From NCBI GenBank assembly GCA_025612375.1, contig JAAXKN010000016.1:1-64000 (forward strand): DNA of 64,000 nucleotides. The letters are read 5' to 3'. The number at the start of each line of letters is the position of its first letter. Positions within the stretch are counted from its first letter, which is position 1. Origin of the DNA: Ignavibacteria bacterium (GTDB lineage Bacteria > Bacteroidota > Ignavibacteria > Ignavibacteriales > SURF-24). Positions 59,211-64,000 of this stretch are shown piece by piece. Below the pieces are notes generated by a model. It was not told where the DNA came from. It searched no databases and saw only the letters and a list, made by a program, of their open reading frames with translations. The translations under genes and the position numbers were made by a program.

Positions 59211-59477
59211 TTAAAAAAGCGGTTTTCTGTTTCTCTGCGGATGATAAATGATCTTCTTAATAGTATCAAACTGCAGGTGCGGGAATTCGTCCATCAGGCT
59301 TTCGACGGCGTCGTTAGTCCTGATGTTGTTTTCCTTCATCTGTCTGAATTTTTTTCTGATCAGGTAATCCCTCACCGACACCTCATCGATCAGGTAATGG
59401 CTGCTTAGGAGCGAGTAAACCTCGTCGCTGATAAGGTCAGCCAAAGGGTTGGTCAACTTCTGATTTGCTGCATCCAT
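59211..59477 (-). CDS. Small uncharacterised protein (88 residues)
   Basis: Not recognised. A soluble, mostly alpha-helical and basic protein (MDAANQKLTNPLADLISDEVYSLLSSHY, split over the first 28 residues), with a Lys/Arg-rich middle (IRKKFRQMKENNI) and a basic tail. ATG 59477 is supported by AGGAGA 7 bases upstream; the frame is open to 59531 but with no start signal. It lies alone between the propeller kinase and the DUF5777 gene, with no conserved context. Composition could fit a nucleic-acid-binding or partner-binding protein, but this is a guess. Confidence 0.65.
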   Translation of the reverse strand: MDAANQKLTNPLADLISDEVYSLLSSHYLIDEVSVRDYLIRKKFRQMKENNIRTNDAVESLMDEFPHLQFDTIKKIIYHPQRNRKPLF

Positions 59478-59686
59478 GATAGTTCTCCTGTTGTAAAGTA
59501 TTCTAAAGTTAAAGGTCCTGTTCCTTCGCAAATTTTCAGCCGGCTCGTTATAAGGGAAAGCTAAAATAACCGGATGCCTCTGATGAATTGCTGCCAGAGT
59601 ATTTTCTAAATACTAAATAGCATTAAAAGAAAAGATTAACAATCACATGTTAATGCAGTTTTTGTGCGTTTTGGGGCAAAAAATGG

Positions 59687-59716
59687 CAAATGCCTGCATG
59701 ATTATGCGGGCATTTG
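59687..59716 (-). terminator. Terminator of the DUF5777 gene
   Basis: CAAATGCCYGCAT and ATGCGGGCATTTG arms form a 13-bp stem (one wobble pair) with a 4-base loop, followed by a T-run on the minus strand, 31 bases past the gene stop. Confidence 0.75.
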
Positions 59717-59747
59717 TCAATTTTCACGAAGAAAATGGGCTGAATCA

Positions 59748-60599
59748 TCAGAATCCGAACAGGCGTGTGATATTAAAGCCGAGCCTCCAGTTTTTCCCCT
59801 TAACCGGGTCTTCCGCCCCGGCAAGGTACTGCGAGGGGTTTAAGTAAGTGCTGTTTGTAAGGAGTATCTTAAAGAAGTGTCCTCCCGTATTAATTTCAAA
59901 GCCGAAGGCCATCGGGTTGGCATTGAGCCTGTAGCCCGAAATGACCGGGTTCCATTCGAAAATAAGTCCGAACCGGTGTGTAAGGTATCCTTCAATGTAA
60001 GTTCCGATTGTAACCGTGTGCTCTATATCCCTGGTAAATATATTACTATTATATAGATAGGAGGGTACAATCCCTAGTCCCAGCACATTTTGGTAGAGGG
60101 CATTAACGATGAGCTGGCCGTAGTACTGGTAGTTCCTGCTGTCGGTTGAGTTTCTGCCCGTCTCGGTATTCCATGCCGCTCCGAGCCTTAGGGCTGCAAC
60201 CACGGGCAGGAAACTGTTTGGCACCTGGAGGAGCCTGTATTTCAGCCTGAGGTCCACATTTCCGTTGAGGTTGCTTCTGCCCAGAGTAAATGACAGGTTA
60301 TCAGTCAGTGCGTAGCCCAGTGCAAGGCGCATAAAGACAGGTCCATCCAGTCCGAAAAAGTTTTTGATTCCTGTATTTACGGTTGGGAAGAAGCGGTGAG
60401 ATATTTCGAACTGCAGGTTACCCTTCTGCAGCATTTCAGCAGTAGGGAGGCTGAATGCCTGAGTGGAATGGAAAAGGTGAAGTTCCGTTGGTGCGGCCGT
60501 CTGGGATCTTTTCCACTCAACTTTTTCCTCCTGGGCACAAACAGCAACGGGAAGCAAAGCCAGGAGAAAGAAAACAAAAGTAAGATTTCTTTTTATCAT
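59748..60599 (-). CDS. DUF5777-type outer-membrane beta-barrel protein
   Basis: A 283-residue protein with a signal peptide ending AVCAQ (residue 23) and alternating-hydrophobicity strands typical of a barrel, ending in Phe (TRLFGF). The pattern FEISHRFFPTVNTG, FGLDGPVFMRLALGYALTDNLSFTLGRS, and DLRLKYRLLQ matches DUF5777 proteins, found in Bacteroidota. Function unknown; an outer-membrane location is likely. AGGAG lies 6 bases before the ATG. It is divergent from the TonB-dependent receptor gene across 337 bases, which hold no gene. Confidence 0.82.
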   Translation of the reverse strand: MIKRNLTFVFFLLALLPVAVCAQEEKVEWKRSQTAAPTELHLFHSTQAFSLPTAEMLQKGNLQFEISHRFFPTVNTGIKNFFGLDGPVFMRLALGYALTDNLSFTLGRSNLNGNVDLRLKYRLLQVPNSFLPVVAALRLGAAWNTETGRNSTDSRNYQYYGQLIVNALYQNVLGLGIVPSYLYNSNIFTRDIEHTVTIGTYIEGYLTHRFGLIFEWNPVISGYRLNANPMAFGFEINTGGHFFKILLTNSTYLNPSQYLAGAEDPVKGKNWRLGFNITRLFGF

Positions 60600-60807
60600 T
60601 AAAACTCCTTGATTTCGTCAGTGCAAAAATATTTCCCCATTTAAAACAGGCAAAAAAGCGGATATAAAAGATAATACTCAGTCCGGGAGTAAAAATCAAA
60701 GAAAAATGGGGTAAATAGAAGGATATATTGGGCCGCTAAAAAAGACGTGGCATCCGGATAACATTCCCGCTGCACAAAAAAAATCAGACTTTGCGCACTC
60801 TTTTCAT

Positions 60808-60844
60808 AATTTCATTTGACAAATGAAATTATTTTTGATAGCTT
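60808..60844 (+). promoter_or_regulatory. Promoter with overlapping palindromic operator for the TonB receptor
   Basis: Half-sites AATTTCATTTG (60808-60818) and CAAATGAAATT (60820-60830) form a perfect 11-bp inverted repeat around one A. A perfect TTGACA -35 box (60816-60821) lies inside it; 17 bases on is TAGCTT (60839-60844), a poor -10. A repressor bound here would block the promoter. The site does not look like a standard Fur box. Confidence 0.55.
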
Positions 60845-60936
60845 TTCAAGCAATCTTAAAAATGTTGTCCGACTTATTAATTCAAAATATCTATTTTTTC
60901 CGGCCCTTCTCACCTTGCCGGAAAGGAGAAAGTAAA

Positions 60937-63900
60937 ATGAGATTAGTGTTACCAATAATTCTGCTTTTTTTACTTCTAACAGACATTCCATTATTTGCAC
61001 AGACAGGAGGAAAAATTGCCGGTGTGGTTAAAGATTCCAGAACTGGCGAACTTCTTATAGGTGCAAACGTAGTCTTGGAAGGAACAAAAATGGGAGCCGC
61101 ATCTAATGCAGAGGGCTACTATGTAATATTAAACGTTCCGCCAGGAAAGTATAATCTTAAGGCCAGCCTTATAGGTTATAACAGTACTACTGTCAAAGAA
61201 GTTAGAGTAAACATCGATCAAACAACTGATGCAGACATTTCACTGGTTGAAACGTCATTGCAGACAGCTGAAGTTGTAGTAGTTGCACAGACCCCGGTTG
61301 TGCAGAAAGACGTTGCCGCCAGCAGGCTCAACCTGAGCGGCAAAGAGATGGAAAACCTTCCAGTAGCCCAGGTATCAAATATGATCGGGCTGCAGGCAGG
61401 TGTTCAGGGAACCAGTTTCCGCGGCGGTTCAGCCGACCAGACGACCTGGCTCTTAAACGGCATCAGCCTGCGTGATGAACGTTCAAACCAGCCTTATACA
61501 GGCTTAAGCACCACCGCTATTGAAGAAGTTCAGGTTCAGACAGGCGGTTTCAGTGCTGAATACGGAAACATTCGTTCAGGTCTTGTTAACATTGTAACAA
61601 AAGAAGGTAAAACCGACCGTTTCAGCGTTTCCTTCTACGGCCGTTACAGGCCCACAGGCGCAAAGCACTTTGGAAATTCACCCCAGGACGCAAATGCATT
61701 TTGGATCAGACCTTTTGTTGATAATGCAGTTGCATGGACCGGTACAAACAGCGGTGCATGGGATGAATACACACAGGCACAGTATCCTGAATTCTCAGGA
61801 TGGAATGCTTTATCAGAACAGATGTTCAGGGATAATCCTGCAACAGCCCTCACTCCGCAGGAACTGCAGAAATTATACCTCTTCCAGCACAGAAGAAATA
61901 CTGATATCACCAAGCCTGACTATGATGCAGATCTTTCCGTTACGGGTTACATCCCGGGTGTCAGCCAGTATTTAGGCAACCTGAGATTTCTGGCTGCATA
62001 CAGAGGAACACGTGAAATGTACGTAGTGCCCCTTTCACGCGATGCTTATACTGATAATAACTTCCAGTTAAAACTGACCGCCGATCTGGCGCAGGGAATG
62101 AAACTTAACCTTGAAGGACTCGTTGGCCAGCAGCAGGGAACTTCAACCAGCGGTACAGGCGATGTTGGAATGTTCCGTTCAGCTGCAAGCATTGCTTCGC
62201 AGTTAAGCTTTTTCTCAAATGCAAAGACAATTGAGAACAGAATTTTTACAAACGATTATTTTACACCATCAACTGTTAACGTAAATAACATTGGTGCAAA
62301 ACTGACTCACGTTCTGAATCCGAATACATTTTACGAAGTTACCGTAAGCCGCTTCCAGTCAAGATATGACACAAGCCCGGGAAGATACAGAGATACGAGC
62401 AGGGTATACAAGTTCGGAAACGTATACTACGATGAAGCTCCCTTCGGTTTCTGGGAATCACCAAGCACAGGTGTTGAAGACTTCAGAATGAGCGTTGGTT
62501 TCAGTAACTCGAGAGATACCAGCAAGGTTACGGCATACAGCCTGAAATTTGACCTTACTTCACAGCTGAACAAATTCAACAACCTGAAGGCCGGTGTTGA
62601 ATTCGGCTACAGTGAAAACCTCGCAAATTACGGTTCTTACGACAAGTATCTGCCTTCGGGAAGGTACAGAACTACATGGAATGCTTATCCTACACGCGGT
62701 GCAGTCTATGTAAAAGACAAACTTGAATTTGAAGGTATGATAGCTGACGTTGGTTTAAGAGTAGACTACTCGGCTGCCAATTCAGACTGGTATGTAATAA
62801 ATAACCCGTATTCGGACGCATTCTCATCTGCGTTGTCAATGGGAATTGACACACTGCTTCAGAAGCAGCCGACAAAGGCTAACGTAACCGTGAGCCCGCG
62901 TGTTGCAATTGCATTCCCGTTAAGTGAAACGAGCAAGCTGTTCTTTAACTACGGACATTTCAGACAGCTGCCGACTCCGGCGAACCTCTATCTGCTCAGA
63001 AGATATTCTGATAATAATGCAGTTGTATGGGTTGCCAACCCGAACAATCCTCTGCCGAGGACAATCATGTACGAGTTGGGATATGAACAGAGTTTACTGG
63101 ATGAATATATGGTACGCCTTTCAGGCTACTATAAAGACGTATCAATGCAGCCATTGTCGGTTACATTTACCAGCCGCAGCGGTGCTGCAAACTACTCTAC
63201 TCCGGAGCCAAACTCTTATGCAGACATAAGAGGCTTTGAAGCCACGATTACAAAGAACCGCGGCAACTGGGTCCAGGGTTTTATTAACTACACTTATATG
63301 GTTTCAACGAGCGGCAGATTCGGTTTTGCAGCATACAATGAAAACGCACAGGTGCAGAGAACTTATGAAACAGAGACACTTAACAACTATAATCTCGTAA
63401 CAAAGCCGGTTCCGCAGCCTTATGCACGCGCCAATGTGGACTTCTTCACACCTATGGAATTCGGTCCTAAGTTCGGTGGAATTTATCCACTCGAAGACTG
63501 GCGTTTAAGCTTACTGGCCAGCTGGAGTTCAGGCGGTTATGACACATGGACAGGCGGCGGCTCGATACCGGGCGTACAGAACAACGTCCAGTGGAGAGAT
63601 TATTACGGCTTCGACTTAAAGCTTGCAAAGAATATGAAGTTCGGTCCGTTAAATCTTCAGCTCTTTGCAGATATCCAGAATGTGCTTAACATCAAGTACA
63701 TGGATTACTTAGGAAGCAGTGCAGGCTTTACAGATACAAAGGATTACGAAGCCTACATGAAGTCGCTGCATCTGCCGCAGAGTGTTTTCACAAACATCAG
63801 GGATAACGAAGGCAACATTAAGCCACCTTACACAAACGTTGGTGTTGCCGGCGTATATGTATATGGCGATGACAAGCCTGGCGACTACAGAACTGGTGAA

Positions 63901-64000
63901 TATCATGCATGGGATGAAAACGCATCAGATGCTCAGAAGGCTGAATGGAAGAAGAATAAATCTTATATAGATATGCCGAACCAGGATTACTTTACATTCC
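60937..64000 (+). CDS. TonB-dependent receptor (partial, runs off the window end)
   Basis: At least 1021 codons, open to the window end with no stop. Signal peptide ending LFAQ (about residue 22), then a CarboxypepD_reg domain (AGVVKDSRTGELLIGANVV, about 27-105), a plug domain (about 115-230; SFRGGSADQTTWLLNGISL, VQVQTGGFSAEYGN, SGLVNIVTKEG) and a long outer-membrane barrel. AAAGGAGAA lies 7 bases before ATG 60937. Proteins of this shape are SusC-like or ferric/vitamin receptors; the substrate is unknown, and no SusD-like gene lies upstream. A palindromic operator overlaps its promoter. Confidence 0.93.
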   Translation, partial: MRLVLPIILLFLLLTDIPLFAQTGGKIAGVVKDSRTGELLIGANVVLEGTKMGAASNAEGYYVILNVPPGKYNLKASLIGYNSTTVKEVRVNIDQTTDADISLVETSLQTAEVVVVAQTPVVQKDVAASRLNLSGKEMENLPVAQVSNMIGLQAGVQGTSFRGGSADQTTWLLNGISLRDERSNQPYTGLSTTAIEEVQVQTGGFSAEYGNIRSGLVNIVTKEGKTDRFSVSFYGRYRPTGAKHFGNSPQDANAFWIRPFVDNAVAWTGTNSGAWDEYTQAQYPEFSGWNALSEQMFRDNPATALTPQELQKLYLFQHRRNTDITKPDYDADLSVTGYIPGVSQYLGNLRFLAAYRGTREMYVVPLSRDAYTDNNFQLKLTADLAQGMKLNLEGLVGQQQGTSTSGTGDVGMFRSAASIASQLSFFSNAKTIENRIFTNDYFTPSTVNVNNIGAKLTHVLNPNTFYEVTVSRFQSRYDTSPGRYRDTSRVYKFGNVYYDEAPFGFWESPSTGVEDFRMSVGFSNSRDTSKVTAYSLKFDLTSQLNKFNNLKAGVEFGYSENLANYGSYDKYLPSGRYRTTWNAYPTRGAVYVKDKLEFEGMIADVGLRVDYSAANSDWYVINNPYSDAFSSALSMGIDTLLQKQPTKANVTVSPRVAIAFPLSETSKLFFNYGHFRQLPTPANLYLLRRYSDNNAVVWVANPNNPLPRTIMYELGYEQSLLDEYMVRLSGYYKDVSMQPLSVTFTSRSGAANYSTPEPNSYADIRGFEATITKNRGNWVQGFINYTYMVSTSGRFGFAAYNENAQVQRTYETETLNNYNLVTKPVPQPYARANVDFFTPMEFGPKFGGIYPLEDWRLSLLASWSSGGYDTWTGGGSIPGVQNNVQWRDYYGFDLKLAKNMKFGPLNLQLFADIQNVLNIKYMDYLGSSAGFTDTKDYEAYMKSLHLPQSVFTNIRDNEGNIKPPYTNVGVAGVYVYGDDKPGDYRTGEYHAWDENASDAQKAEWKKNKSYIDMPNQDYFTF

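Overview
The window looks like chromosomal DNA from a member of the Bacteroidota/Chlorobiota/Ignavibacteriota group, most likely Ignavibacteriales. This is inferred from gene content only. Two large secreted proteins end in type IX secretion (T9SS) sorting domains of the 'NYPNPFNPST' kind. There is a TonB-dependent receptor with a carboxypeptidase-like N-terminal domain, a small RRM protein, DUF4922, DUF5777 and DUF2807 proteins, many PAS/propeller histidine kinases and frequent TTG starts. I see no rRNA, tRNA, prophage or CRISPR array.

Layout. 0-6.6 kb: CPA2 antiporter, a PLP decarboxylase wrecked by an internal deletion, rubrerythrin, a DUF2807 protein, YhbY, a lipoprotein dipeptidase and an RRM protein. 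7-17 kb: mfd, then the pyruvate dehydrogenase genes aceE, aceF and lpd. 17.2-18.3 kb: a Y1 (REP-associated type) transposase between two inverted arrays of palindromic units. 18.5-22 kb: acyl-CoA carboxyltransferase plus biotin carrier, and citrate synthase. 22-27 kb: an MFS carrier and a PAS kinase/sigma-54 activator pair. 27-29.5 kb: a DUF4922/glycosyltransferase pair. 30-36 kb: RlpA-like protein, a secreted protein, an M28 peptidase, MacA/MacB-like genes and a methyltransferase. 36-40 kb: a giant T9SS cargo with a degenerate M43 protease site. 41-46 kb: a signalling cluster whose first kinase carries an ethylene-receptor-like membrane domain, plus a LytS/LytTR pair. 46.9-52.6 kb: an RND pump fused to its own TolC-like channel, with its adaptor. 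53-59 kb: an FG-GAP T9SS protein and a propeller kinase/LuxR regulator pair. 59-64 kb: two small envelope or unknown genes and a TonB-dependent receptor that runs off the end.

How it fits together. Lpd, AceE and AceF feed acetyl-CoA to citrate synthase, and the carboxyltransferase/BCCP pair points to propionyl- or methylmalonyl-CoA metabolism. Much of the rest is envelope traffic (RND, MacAB-like, T9SS cargo, TonB receptor) under dense two-component control.

The most unusual layer is intergenic. There are several families of palindromic elements: hairpins with a CTACA head, hairpins with an AATAGCCACGG end, and GGCGCCAGGAA palindromes. A separate family of tandem heptamers ([C/G]GTCCRA, often ending in CGGTAAG) occurs at several loci. 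The transposase locus is the likeliest source of the CTACA-headed family.
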